Origin: Breviolum minutum Mf 1.05b.01
Taxonomy: Eukaryota; Sar; Dinophyceae; Suessiales; Symbiodiniaceae
Direction: 5' to 3'
DNA length: 64,000 nucleotides
NCBI GenBank assembly: GCA_000507305.1
Contig: DF240071.1
Location: forward strand, 124,001-188,000
The notes under the pieces were generated by a model, which ran no database searches, was not told the origin of the DNA, and saw nothing but the letters and a program-made list of their open reading frames with translations. This document shows, one piece after another, positions 33,230 to 45,929 of the stretch. The first letter of the stretch is position 1, and each line of letters starts with the position of its first letter. Made by a program: the position numbers and the translations under genes.

Positions 33230-36200
33230 CTTAAATGGGGAAAGGGTAGGCAGGGCAAACACTATGCATGTGATTCTTTAACACCCTGGGATTCCCCAAA
33301 AAAACACCCAAATTCCAAAAAACAACTTGAGGTACCAAACACAAAACATTATTGAATTTGCACGCACTAAAGCACATTTTTTAGCCAACTGATGGGAACA
33401 TTCAGCATGAAGCCACGTTTGTGTAGTTGCCGTGCCAAATCACGGCTCCGGTTCCCTTCCTTTGATTCAGCTAATCCACCAACACTTTGTAAGATGACTT
33501 TCTCTTTGGACCAAACTGCCAGACTACCGGCGCCTTTCGCTTGTTGGATGGCGGCTTCAGCAGAATGCGCCTCAATTAAGACTTGTAGCAAAGGCATATA
33601 TATACAGGGGTAATGAAATACTGACTTTGCCTTCAATTTTGTTTTTTTTGGGGAGCGATGGTAGTAGTTCAGATTTGACATTTATAGCTTACAGCAGATG
33701 GCTCGTTAAGTAGGACCAACCCATACACAGACACCCTGACGTCAAAGCCAAGTTGCAACATATGTTTTGAGAACATCATCCACCACTTCCGAAGCTCCAC
33801 CTTGACCTGCGTGGGGGGGGTGCAAGGCTCCGATGTAGTCATAAAAAAATTAAAGCTTCAAAAGAGATCAGGAGTTGTTGTAAGGGTTTGGGGAAATGAG
33901 AACTTCTTGAAACTTGTAACCATTCACAACCAGAAACAGCACCCCCTCATTTCATTCTTTTTTACTTTTTTTTGTAGAGCTTCCCACGCAGCAAATGTTA
34001 CTGCACAAATGGACTGCGGCAACCTCCGCTATAACTTCTGTAATGTCAAACTGGCCCCATCAAAATGGCAACCCCTCTTTCAACAAAAGTATGGGATATG
34101 CAGAAATGTTTTGTGATGAATCAATTACTATCCAAAAAGATGATATTGTAATGCAACTAAACATGCTACCACTTCCTTCCGGCAACCACGGTGATGGAAG
34201 CAGAGTGGCAGCTCTAGGGTGAGGCCGGGCACAGGGCACGCTACTCAACTCATTAAGCCTTTAGGCCTCCGGTGGAACCTCCTTTGAAGGTCCTTTGGCT
34301 TTGCTCTTGGTAGAAGCCTTTGAGTAAAAGGTCCTTAGATAAACATAGATAAACCATGTGAAAAATAAGATGAATGATCTCAAAGAAATTCTATGGCGTG
34401 TCCATTTGATTCCTTCAGCGCAGTTGACTTTTGCAGTCTAAAATGGTGATCAAATTATTTCAAATAATTTTAGAGTGCTCTATATATACACTAAAGCTGT
34501 CAAGTGTCTTGACCTGGGCATGGATGTTGCCAAAGCTGATGCACCTTACACCACGGGGTAAGTGCGACCATATGTTGAAACATGACCATTATAGATGCAG
34601 TGCATTTGTATATATTCCCATATGCTATAGCATCTTTACTATATTAGCTTTCCATGAAAAGGCATGTGTATAAGCTATGGACTCTCGGCGGATCTTGTCA
34701 CAGCAAGTAGCAAAGGCTTTTTTCCTCAAAACATGTTGAAGTACAGTTTGTTTTTTGTTTTGGAATTGGTTGTGAAAGTTTGTATGCTATTCCAATTTGA
34801 ACTGTACCCCCGCATTTATTGTACAAGACTCTCTCGACCTTGAGTGCTCACTTCAATGTTTCCCAACTCCTGGTACAACTCGCTCAACTTACCTGAGCCG
34901 GGGGCAGGCACAAAGATGGACGTTGGCCGGAAGAAGGACAGCAACAAGTTCGTGAGGACCCATGAAACCGAGAGACTGGCACTTTCCTCTAAATTCTTCA
35001 TGTCTTTCCTTATTTAAAGAAGTGATGATTGAAAGGAAAACATCATGCAGAAAAAACGGCATGTTTTCCTCAAAGACCAAAAAAACTCATGAAACAAAAC
35101 GGAGTGATTAAGGATAAGTCTCTCATGCCCTGTAGCTTTGTCTTTCTCTAAGCGATCACGTGTGTTCTTCAGCAAAGCTTTTTTGGAAAGGCATGCTTTC
35201 TTGTATTGCCCCACATATTCGACAATACTTTCTTCCCCTTCAACCACTGGAAACTCCGCCAGCTTATTTTTTTTCGGCGGGGGTGGGGTGTCATTGTCTT
35301 CATCGTCAACCATGATATCGCCCAAGCAGAAGTCCGTATCGAAGATTCCCCACTCTTTCATCTCTTGTTCAAGTTCTTTCATTTTTTCATCACCAGCCTC
35401 AACATCATCACGCACCTGCACCAAGTATTTCACAGCCTTCTCATCATATATGCATTTCCTGCCGCAGCACAACTATGGGATGAGAGGATAAAGGGTATGG
35501 CATCACCAAAATATACCCAAATCATGCTTTAAATCTAAAAATGCACATGTGAAAATTGACATCAAAATGATGCAAGTACATGCAATCAGTCTTTGTCATC
35601 TTCCGCTTAGTGCAGTATTTCACAGCACCTTCCACCTTTGACCTGGGTATCAAGTCGGCATTCTTGAAACAGTTTTGTGAGAAAATCCTGAAGGATAGTG
35701 ATTTGTTCAGTGTCCAAATATCGACAATCAATGCAGACAAGGGGCTCTACCCAACCCAGCTTCGACTTCATCTCTGCCTCGGTATGCCATGAATAACCTT
35801 GCAAGTTTCGTCGCCAGGATTTGGCACTGTTCCTCAGAGTGATGAGTGCCTGCAACTTGGCCTGACATTGCGTGGCAGCTGGATCTGGATGGATTCGGGG
35901 TATCAACTTGATTGAAACAATTGTTATACACATGACTGGGAAGCACCTTGTTCTTGGCAAAGTCATCATTTGGGCTATAGCAACGACAAACGAAGTCTTT
36001 CAGCAGGACATCTCTTTTGGTACCACCTGTTTCACCAAAGAACAAATACGGGAGGATTTTATAATTTAACATATTGTACGGTGACCAAAAGTTTGAAGTT
36101 TCAACAAATATATGTTGTAAGACCCACACCTGCGTGCCATGCATCATAGATTGCTTTGTCACATTGGTCTTCTCTTTTTGTAATGCGATACAGAAACTGC

Positions 36201-36947
36201 CAAGCTGCTGGGTGTGTCGAAGATGAGAAACGCATGTCGGTGGTCGGCACAACGACACTGTTGGGAGATGTGTTGGTTGATTCTGGGGTTGGTTGACCTG
36301 AAGCCTTCGGTTCAAGAGGAGTGTTTGTGGGCATCGCTTCAAGCCCCCTTTTCTTAATTGTCAGCTCAAGTTTCTCTCTCAACCTGTCTTTCATCACTGA
36401 CTTTTGGTCCTCTGCAGGGCCCTTTGGAATTTCAAGTTTGCGAGCTTCTTCCTCCAATTTACGGTGCATCTCAATAGACTTGTCTCTTAGCTCATCTAAA
36501 ATAGTTTGCTCGTCAGCTACCAACTGCATCTTTTCAGCTAGCTGGGCGTCCAACCCTGCCAGCTTGGATTCTTTGTATTCCTTTTCTATTTTCAAATCTT
36601 CTTCCATGTCCATTAGTCGTTTGGTCCGTTTCATGTCTATCTCTTGTTCAAGCTCTTCCTCCGCTTTGCGTTTTTTTTCTAAGAACTCTTCTGACAAAGA
36701 TTGTTCTAGGGATTTGGCATGACGTTCCATGCGCTCCTTCAATTCTTTCTCCAAATCAGCTACACCTGCCCCCAGCCCAGGCACAGTTTCTGGAAGTGTG
36801 GCATCTCCAACCTGTTGGCTCTGTGCGGCGGAGAGAAATCTCGGGTCTCAGGTTCAGGAACATGTGGTGGTGGACTCGGTGGACCACCATTACCACCCTG
36901 GGTGGGCTCACCAAGAACTGCCCCACCAGCTGATCCACTGGAGTATC
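31715..36947 (-). CDS. Coiled-coil plus transposase-like multi-exon gene (downstream part of the 14-kb unit)
   Basis: Proposed exons, 5' to 3' on the minus strand: 36947-36912, 36811-36130, 36026-35947, 35861-35751, 35641-35607, 35458-35127 (approximate end), 34988-34893, 34213-about 34130, about 34062-34010, 33806-33693, 33570-33376, 33229-31715. Most joins preserve phase, for example DAWHAG joined to GTKRDVLLKDF and PISWLKN joined to VHPTMRRITRR. The 682-nt exon is a long charged coiled coil (LEKELKERMERHAKSLEQSL). The last exon carries HGDEG, C-P-H-C, RWDLMHMLPHG, KIVPKLHYAAHW and an LEDFIG helix, an order that fits DDE-type transposases (inference). I recall related multi-copy proteins in dinoflagellates but know no accepted name. 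It ends at a TAA at 31717-31715. Start unknown; it may be spliced to the methyltransferase-like part upstream. Confidence 0.8.
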
Positions 36948-37139
36948 CTAGCCAGGAAATGGGATGAGGTTCATAAGTCTATCTCGATCATATATGTTGA
37001 GTGTTGCATATTTTCTTTTCCATATTCATAGCGTATATGCATGGTATATAGATCGATATGTATATTCATATATGTTGTACTTTTTTGAAACACACATCAT
37101 GAGATCAACAAACCAAAAACACATAAAAACACCATCAAG

Positions 37140-40100
37140 TTAATCTCTTCGTTTGAGTTCATTTGCTGCACCGATGATTTCCGCTTTCAATGCAAGTGAC
37201 TCTGGGCTGTCCCCCAGCCCCTTGATGAGTGCTTTGGTCTCTGGTGAAAAGAGATTTCCATGATCGTCATCTCGTACTTCAGTCTTCACCTCAAGAAGCG
37301 TATACATGCAGGTGTTTTGACCAGGGTTTGGGACAATGTGTTTAGTCCATGTCTTGTGTATGCACCCGTAAAAGCATGTGCATGCCCTTCCCCCGAAAAT
37401 AGTATATTGTATTGTATGGATTTTTCATGTTTGGCACATCAAAATGCTAACACATCTACAGCAATGGGGAAGTGGAGGGCTGTTGGCAGTAAGGATATCA
37501 CCCACCAGAAAATTGAAGGTCAATCGTCCTGAAACAAATCCATGTGGATATTCATTCTTTTCAGGAGTTCATATCAAACCAGTTGGAAATCAATATCACA
37601 AGACAAGTGTCAGATCCCATCGTTGGGGTGGATGGTTGGGGCTGGCCCTGCAGCGTCCCCATCCCCTCCACAATGGACTTCATAGAGTGAAAATTTTCAC
37701 TCATGTTTCTGAGTTTCTGATACTCAAAAGGCTGCAGCTTATACAAGTTGTCTTCAACAACACGGAGGTTTCCATGTATAACTATATGTTCTTATTTTTT
37801 ACATCTATATACATATATATATATGTCTATATAGATCTCATTCTATAGGCAAACCCCCTATGGTTGATAGAAAAAATCTTGCACCACTTCGGGTGTACGA
37901 CTTTTCTTCTTTGTGAAGATATATTATACCCCATTCGTACACCCTGAGTGGCACATGATTTTTTCCATCAACAGTATCACCATGGCCCAAACATGTCCAA
38001 ACCATGTTCTTCCAAGAACATCATTCCTCATCGACGCTACAGGGTTGGATGGCGTACCACTTCCACTTGCTGGAGCAGATGATGAGCTTGAGCTTGGAGG
38101 ACCTGGCTCTGCACCCGTGGGAAAGTGTGGGATGTGAAAGGCAGCGGTCAAAAGGGTGGACTACTCAAATGAGTTGCCAAAAAATAGGCATGATGAAAGC
38201 TTATAAGACCTCTCTATGCAGAATGTTGAGATCAAACAATTGATTTTGAGTAACAGAGGAAAATTCTTCAAGCAAGGGACCCATTTATGAGGTTCCGTCA
38301 GGGTCTCTCCTGGAAAATGGCCCCCTCAACCCCCCTTTTTTTGGCCCAAAATGGGGGGGTTGAGGGGCCCAATTTTGGTGTGTTTTCGGGCCCCGCTTTT
38401 ACACACCTCAAAACAGCAAAAATTTGGAACCCCACGGAACCTTATAGACCCATTTAAATATATGAGGCACTGAACGGATACCAGTCTTGCTAAAAATGTT
38501 GCAAACTCGAATCCTTCGATCCATGTAAGTGAAAAATCAAACATCTTCATGGCCCCCCCAGAAGAATCCAGGCACACGAGTACAGAATCACTCTCCCGAT
38601 AGTGAAGTGTGAAGGAAAGTATGCCTATACATGTCAATTTACCATCACCACTTTAGTTTTGACAACCCCCGAAGCCGAAAAAATTCTTGCGTATTCTTGC
38701 GCATTCTTGCGTATATTTTTGGCTTTCTTGCGCATATTCTTGGCTTTCTTGCGCATTCTTGCGTGGTAGTTTTTTGGGTGTTGCATGTGATTTTGCACTT
38801 ATGGGTATGGTTATTGACATATCAATCTTTCTCACCCAAAAACATATAATGACAGGAGAATCCAAGGCTAATGAGCAATATAGACCAAGTAGTCCCCATG
38901 CTAAACTTTTGAAACTGTTCCAAACACTGATGATGAAAAGAGATACTCGAGTATCCTGTTTAATATGTTGAATTTTACAGCGCTTTACTCACCATCCCGT
39001 CCATCGGCCACACCCCAATTTTATTTGTCATGAAGATCACGGTGCGTCTTCAGGTCACTGCAGAGCTGGCAAACCGCACTGCAAGGAAACCCTGTTAATT
39101 GGCATGGGAGGGACTGGTGTTTCCCTTTCCCAAGTGAAAATATGGAGTACCCAATCTATTTTTTTAGGGCTTCAACGTATGGACCTGGGATCCACAAAGA
39201 ATCATTGGTCACTAGGTAAGCGCAGACTTCATCCATTTTTGCATCTTCCCACAACTTCGGGTTCACCAAACTTTTGATCAAGGTAGGCCCTGATGCACCC
39301 CCGCTTTCCTCAGGGAAACAATGAGTTGACAAAAACCAAATTATTGGAATTTACTTGACATTATATAACACGCCTATGTTTTGAAATCTCGCAAAAACTG
39401 TGTTGATTCGTTTTGGCACCATGTATCCTGCGGGTTGCGCAATGGATGAACACCAGCAGGAAATCTGGGGAGGAGTGAAGCAACCCGACGTCCAAAAGCC
39501 TTTGTGTATACCCTCAGCGCAGCTGTGTTTTTGTATAGGGACATGTTGGTGTTAAGCCCCGAAGAAAAACATATCATGGCTTTGTCATATAATATATATA
39601 TATATAATATATATATATATTATAGTGTGCCTATAGATATTATACAATCATCACTTAAAATGGCTTTGTGCAAACTAGGGGCTGGGACTTTTTGAGTCGA
39701 CGCTTGTCACCATGACATCTTTTGCGACCACGCGAGTCTATGTATTGCTGGGCCAAGGGTACAGAACCAGCTTTCTGTTCCTATAAAGAACATGCAACAT
39801 TGAAGCTATTACAACAATTTATAAGAACAGGAAACTTCTTTCCTTGGTTGACTTGGGATGCCGAAATATATCATTTATATCGCAAAGGCCCAATCCAATT
39901 AAGATCATCAAAATAGAGCTGGAAAACACTCTTTTTGCAACCACCCCATTAAACAAAGAAATGTATATCAATATTTGGGTGTACTGCTGCACTACTATAA
40001 AAACTTTCAAAACCACACATCTCCTTGCGAAGCTTGCCCAGGCCAAGATCGCCAACTGCCTTGCTGTTGCTCCAAAGGAATGTGGGCTTGCAAGAGTCTG

Positions 40101-43100
40101 CACCCCAGTGCCGCATCCACACCTTCATTCGGAAAACCTGAGTGTGCAGACAATGACCGGGTGTACCATGGGTTATTTTTTCAAAGTAAACAATTATAAG
40201 ATGAGCAACACGGCAGATGTATTTGTAGAAGTACCGCCAGTGAGGGAATGATTTGAAGTGAGATCCGGCTGGTTGCTCCAAAATGAAGCAGTGACCAAGT
40301 GCAACCAATACCCAACACAGGACAACGGACCTAAGCTTGTTTCAGTCATTTGTTTTCATTGTCGTTCAAGCATGGGAATCACAAGCATAGACATAGAGTT
40401 TAGTAAACATGACATATTGTATAAATGAGTTTCCCCTAAAGAACCAAGCCACCTGCAGGCCATCAAGTTACCCTGTGCGACTGACATCTTTGAGGTGTCC
40501 CCAAGAGGTAGCATACAATTCCGGAGTGTAACTGACGAAGCCAAAAACCCCATGGAAGAGCAAACTGGCGCCAAGATCCCCAATGAATCGGGCTGCAGTT
40601 TTAGCAGTGTTAGCAATGCTAGCCTTAGCTTTGGTTCAATTTCACAGGGTCCCTTACCAAAAAATAAAAATACACAAAATAGCATGAATGGGAGAATGTG
40701 ACCCAAAGAAAAAATGATAATAACATTCAACTTGGATACCCCATTCCAGCTGGAGTTGTTAAGTCCATGGCCCGACCCCCAAAGGCTATGTCAAGACTGA
40801 CCCCTTTGTACGATGCTAGACGGATCTCATTGGACACATTTGCTTCACCGGCAAAGAATTCCACGAATCGCCATTCCTTGGAAGGGGGGTTGTTATTGAT
40901 ATATGCATGGATATTCAGCATGCACGGTATACCATGGACAAGCTCAGAATCTTAAAGATAAACATACCGATCACAAGGGAATTATTCACAACTTCCTTGT
41001 TGGGCCTAGGCACCCTGGATATGTCGCACTTCATGCTGCACATCAAGAGCAGCAAACATACCACCACATCCTGTGTGTGTTGTCCCCTTAAATAATCAAA
41101 GTCAATCAAGATGACATTTATTTAAAAAAAAACCTTCACCCAAAATATCAGGATAGCATTTATAAAAAGGAAAATCTACTTTCAGTAAGCATCGCACCTT
41201 CGGCAACCTAGCACGGAACAATGCCTTAACCAAAGGATCGATGCCCCAAGCTTGCATGGCTGTAGTGACGGCAAGCAGGCAAACTTATAACAGGGGATGA
41301 TGGAGCCAAACACTATTGTTTTCATGGATCAACTTGTTTCGGATTCTATACCCACAATTCCCAAAACATCCCCTGCCCGAACCAAAGCTGCAAGCACCTG
41401 TCTTAAGGCACCGAAGCAGATTGGCAGACCCTCGTGGCATGCATGGGCCTCAGGCCATTTGAACCCGCAGCAAGTTGTGATGGGAATATATGGGAAATTA
41501 GAAGGGTATTCATGCAGGTATACATCATGAATAGTATAATATATATTATATTTTATATACTGCAGGTATATATATATATATATAAAGAAATATATATATC
41601 AAACCATGGGACCATGGAAAAACAGCAGGATTTTTCTCCTTGACCTCTATCCATGATGGGTAGCAGTTAGCCCTGCAGTTTACATTGTGCTGCAAGGATC
41701 AGCTAATTGTGGAAGCATTCTCATACGGCGCATTCCCCTACGACGCAGATCTCTAAAGATTAAATTGCATGGTCGATCGAGTTCAGATGTGGGACCAAAA
41801 AACAATGGAAAGTCTTAAGGTACAGAAATCAAACAATTAGGATGATGGATTGATATACCATTCCCGACCTTCCCACAGCGAAGCTTATGACCAACCATGC
41901 TCTTACCCAGTATGCTCTTTGAGCACATCTTCAACTGAAGCTGCAAGCTCAGGTGAACAACGGTCACAGTCCTGATGGTTGGAGAGCCAATGAGCCTCAA
42001 TTGCTTGGAAGGACTGCGGGGGACAAATGAAAGGATGGGAGTATGATCGTCAATGTCCTATAGAGCAATTTTGATTTTTTATGAGATCCATTTGATATTC
42101 AGGAACAGTGATATGTCAAGGGACAACATGATTGCAGACTGCAATATTGACCTTCATGCCACCAGCGGATTCACCTTCACTCGCGAGCCACATGTGCTTC
42201 TCATCAGCCTTCCTTCCTTAGGTAAGCCGTCGCTAGGGAGTTATATATTTTAATGATACATGCGTCACAATGGTCACAAATTCATAAGAAAACATCACAT
42301 CGCCAAATGTATCACTTTCTTAAAGGAATTGCTGGAGGGTGAAAGATAGAAGTATCATGCATGGCATGGTATACCATGTTTTTGAGTGTTTTGAATTTGG
42401 CGACAAAGCCTCGAAGTCCACAAGTTCCCTTGGTCCAGTAAGGCTCCAAACGGTAAAGCGCAAAGGTGCATAACAACCTTAGTTGCATTTGCAATCAGAT
42501 TGCTAAACATATATATGGAAGAACATGGAAGAAGTAAATAAAAAACTGCGCGTGGGGGAGAAAGGGAACAACAACATTAACAAATCCCATGCAAGAAACT
42601 TTTTCAATTCATCCCGCTTTTCCAGTGGAACGGGCAACGGTGGATCGCCGGTTTTCCGCTGTTTGCGTTTGGGGTTGGATGGGGCAGGGTCGCTGGGCTC
42701 CGTGTTTTTTTTACTACCTGCTGCCTTTGCCTTAGCCTTTGCTTTTCCCTTCGCCTTAGCCTTAGCTTTTCCCTGCGCCTTAGCCTTAGCTTTTGCCTGC
42801 GCCTTTGCTTTGGCCTTTGGGGCAACTACTGGATCAGTCACTGGCGTTTTTTTCCTATAAGCCCTTTTCTTGGGTTCGGGATGGGTTTGTTCGGTTTTTT
42901 CAGGGGAAACAGTTGGGACTTGGGCTGCCATGTCCCTGTCTCCCTGACCAGTCTCATCTAAAGCATCCTCATCTTCCCCAGGCTCTTCTTCAGAACCAGG
43001 AAGTTCATCCTCCACGGCTTCCTTCTGATTCTTCCTAGTAGGTGCCAATTGGGGAACCAAAATATATTTGATATATATTTCAAACATCAACCAAGAAAGA

Positions 43101-45553
43101 ATGATCAACTGTTGAAAGCTTAAATTGATTCATGTATAAGCGTCCCACGACCACGGCCCCTTCCACGCCCCTTAGATGCTCGAAGATCCCTTTGCTGCTT
43201 CCACGTGATTAAAAGCTCTTCAGGCATAGATTCTAGAGGGTCCTTGTCCATCCTTGGAAGGCATCCCAAAAACTGAAGGATCATAATTCATATTAATATG
43301 GCAAACGTAAAATATAATATGACTTTGAAATTATAATTTTCCAGGGCCCTGTGCACCCAAGGATCGGTACATCAGGCGCCTCTGCAGACACAGCCGGCTC
43401 AGCAACATCAGCCTGGAGCAACGAGCAGGTAATAGGAAACACATATCCTTTAAGGAAACAAAAACACCCCCCCTCCCACAGCCATCCCACCTTGGGTGCT
43501 GCAGTTCCTCCCAGCTCCGTCCATTTGGCAGTAACCTCAAATTGGGCGAGGAAAGGTTTTTCATTTATAATATAAGTTGTAAACGCTTGTGGTATAACAC
43601 ATGTCATTCATCGATCTATGCAGTAAAAAGATTGGTACATGGAGCATGCAAACGGTACATCAAGGGAATGTGCAGGCTAGGGGCATCCTGAAACTCAAAA
43701 GGTAGTGTTTGAAGGTTGTCAGGAGAAACGTCAGGCACAACCTTCGCCCGAATCTTTGCCTTCACCAAAAGCAGTTTCTCTTGCAAAGCGAGTGCACCAT
43801 CATCCAGAGGCTGTGCAGACTTACCTGCAAGGGAGAAAGGTATGCTACTAAAGTACGCTAAATGGATTTTGAATCAAACTTTCCCCTAAATTCTAAAAAG
43901 CGTATATCTTATAAACCCAAACCCCAAGCCTGAAGAACCACAAGCTGCAGCTTCTAGATCAGGTGACAGGTTTCTGGGGGTAATCTCAACCTCTTCGTCT
44001 GAAACAGCGACCACAGCTTGGGGGCTATCCTGGACGGTTGGGGGAACACTGTCCCCTCCCTTTTTGTTCCCTGCATCCCGTAAAGCCCTTTGATGTGCCA
44101 ACCACGCTTCATTCTCTGGGGTCAAACCATCAGGGCGTCGGCTTTCATCAATGTCTGGGTCCCACATTGCCTGCGGCACTGACGGCTTCCAGCCAAAAGG
44201 AAATTGACCCCCTTCCATCTCTAGAGGGTCTGGTAACCCTTGAGGAGGGGATGGTACTGGTGACTCTTCAGGAGGGGATGGCACTGCATAAGGGTCTGGT
44301 GACTCTTGAGGATCAGGTTGGGCTGCAGGAATTTCGGCTTGGGGTAACTCTGTTGGGGGGGGTAACGGTCCAGCTGGGACTGGCACCCCATCTCCGAGGA
44401 AGGCATCCTTACTTTTAGCTAATTTAAAAAAGGAAAAACATGGAAAACTTATAGCTGTTTTGGTAGACCAACAAAAAGTATAAACAAATCCAGAAACTTA
44501 ACTATATGGCTTGCAAAGTTTCCGCAAGCTCATGAATTTCGCGATACCGTTGTTTGTCAGCTCTTGAGCGAAGTCGCGTCACATGGTTTGACATCTTCTT
44601 AATACTCCAAGCATCACCCTTGCACTTTGTATCGGACATATTCACCTTTAGGGGCGGGCTTTTCGCAGGGAATATAAAAACAGGTGTGGAATAGCAAAAG
44701 GAAAATATTACAAAAAGAGGCATGCATACATCAGTTGAAACACATTCATTTTTCATATGTATACATGCCCAAACTAGACTGGCCTCCCAACACTCAGCCA
44801 CAGCGACCATGATCCACTTGAGAGTGGGGATTGTGAGTACGTCTTTGCAAAGGCGGTATGCTGGTGGAACATGTTTGATCAAACCATAGTTTGCTTTCAC
44901 TGAATTTTCATCAACGGACCCTTCATCCCCTGGCCACACCACCACACTCCCAAATGAAGATGCACGCATCTTCAGGTCATTGTCGTCCCGCAAAGCCTTG
45001 GACACTCCCAGCAAGCATTGGGGATATATGTGGATATATTAATTGATATAAAATATATACTCACACACACACATACCCCAAGATCAAGTAGATATCAGTC
45101 TCATCATGCATCATCTTTGTGAAACTCTTGCGCTATAAATATATGCAAGGCACGTAATACAATGCCTTGATTGCAGCGATAGGTTCTGGGGGCAGGTCAG
45201 CAAACTGGGGAATGACCACTCCATGAGCGAAGTGATCCTTCACAGTTTTCAGTGAAGGCTGTCTTTTCACCATTGCTACTACTACTTCAAACCCTGTGCA
45301 GCCAAATTGCTGGCAGGGATGGCGGTCCAATCCCACGCAGCAAATCGCAGTAAACTGAGATTTATATTTTATATTTCTATAACATACTTAAGATATATAA
45401 GCTTTGTGAATCCTTGTGAGATGGGGGCTTGTTGGAAAAAATCATCCTCAGTCATGCAAATGCGCCGCCAGGACACATGTGACTCTCCAGGGTTCCCCGC
45501 AGTTGTTGCCCAAAGCGGCTTTAGCGCAGAGCCGGGATGTTTTGGAGGTTTTT
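37140..45553 (-). CDS. Methyltransferase-like multi-exon gene (upstream part of the 14-kb unit)
   Basis: Proposed minus-strand exons: 45553-45402, 45354-45166, 44996-44775, 44645-44511, 44407-43930, 43824-43688, 43535-43491, 43412-43357, 43252-43145, 43034-42600, 42477-42375, 42208-42128, 42013-41907, (41737-41680?), 41448-41352, 41283-41180, 41070-40975, 40876-40740, 40623-40453, 40330-40210, 40137-40024, 39780-39683, 39512-39428, 39308-about 39157, 39047-38993, about 38120-37999, about 37769-37612, 37289-37140. Phases match at nearly all joins with GT, GC (45165, 44510, 43929, 39682) and GA (43687, 43144, 40023, 39427) donors. Parts in order: DRHPCQQFG module, Pro/Glu-rich linker, GRGRGRG stretch, Ala-Lys repeat, EPYWTKGTCGLRG and HWLSNHQDCDRCSPE modules, methyltransferase-like domain, Ser-rich linker. 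It ends at TAA 37142-37140 unless an upstream donor links it to the next part. First exon unknown. The domain resembles a family I recall as very repetitive in dinoflagellates. Confidence 0.8.
38684..38765. repeat. Short tandem repeat of TTCTTGCG-type units
   Basis: ATTCTTGCG, TTTTTGGC and TTTCTTGCGCAT units alternate several times. It lies within a probable intron of the minus-strand gene. Confidence 0.7.
39157..40876 (-). other. Divergent C5-cytosine methyltransferase-like domain
   Basis: Spliced order: RFVEFFAGEANVSNEIR (motif I position, normally F-x-G-x-G), GVSLDIAFG (acidic end of strand 2), ILAPVCSSMG (motif IV position, with a Cys where PCQ has the catalytic Cys), GHCFILEQPAGS (motif VI position, Glu of ENV), then MRHWGADSCKPTFLW (near motif VIII), followed by a basic stretch (RGRKRCHGDKRRLKKSQ) and VYTKAFGRR. 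This order is that of C5 methyltransferases but every motif is altered. The assignment is inference from motif order. Confidence 0.45.
42600..43034 (-). other. Exon with acidic N-terminal half and Ala-Lys repeat
   Basis: This 435-nt exon runs from an acidic part (ELPGSEEEPGEDEDALDE) through a basic RKK patch into a repeat of AKAKAKAQ / GKAKAKAK units (plus-strand 42706-42825) and a second basic patch (NPKRKQRK). Histone-H1-like tails of this kind bind DNA. The repeat is a coding minisatellite and likely length-variable. The splice joins at both ends (GA donor before it, GT donor after) keep phase. Confidence 0.75.
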
Positions 45554-45929
45554 CTTAATAAACATGAAAGTCAAACATGTTTTCTCATGAAGCTCCGTTC
45601 CAGTTGGTATCATGCACTTCTTTTCAGATGTTTTCCTCAGTTTAGTCAGTTGAAGAAAACATGTTGATCATGATATATCTCATAAGCCGATGTTGGCTTG
45701 AAAGAAGTGGGCCACAGGGAGTGTGGCTGGTGAAACCATGTGAAGACCGCTGACGACCAAAAAAAGTTGGCCTGACAAAAATTTATGGTTATGTCAAAAA
45801 TTTATCGTATTGATCAAGAATTTTTGTTCCGACACAAAAAGGAACTACACCCGAGGGTGCAGGTATACACCAAACATCCCTTCCAAACCCCCCTAGTGGC
45901 CACCTTCCCCCGTCATTCCACCGTGGCAG

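Noticed and set aside
34020..34116. Plus-strand frame with AQMDCGNLRYNFCNVKL
   Set aside because: The minus-strand reading FDITEVIAEVAA joins its neighbours in phase within the transposase-like gene, so the plus frame is taken as antisense. The call is not certain.
42503..42860. Ala/Phe-rich plus-strand frame opposite the Ala-Lys repeat
   Set aside because: It is the antisense of the minus-strand coding minisatellite.
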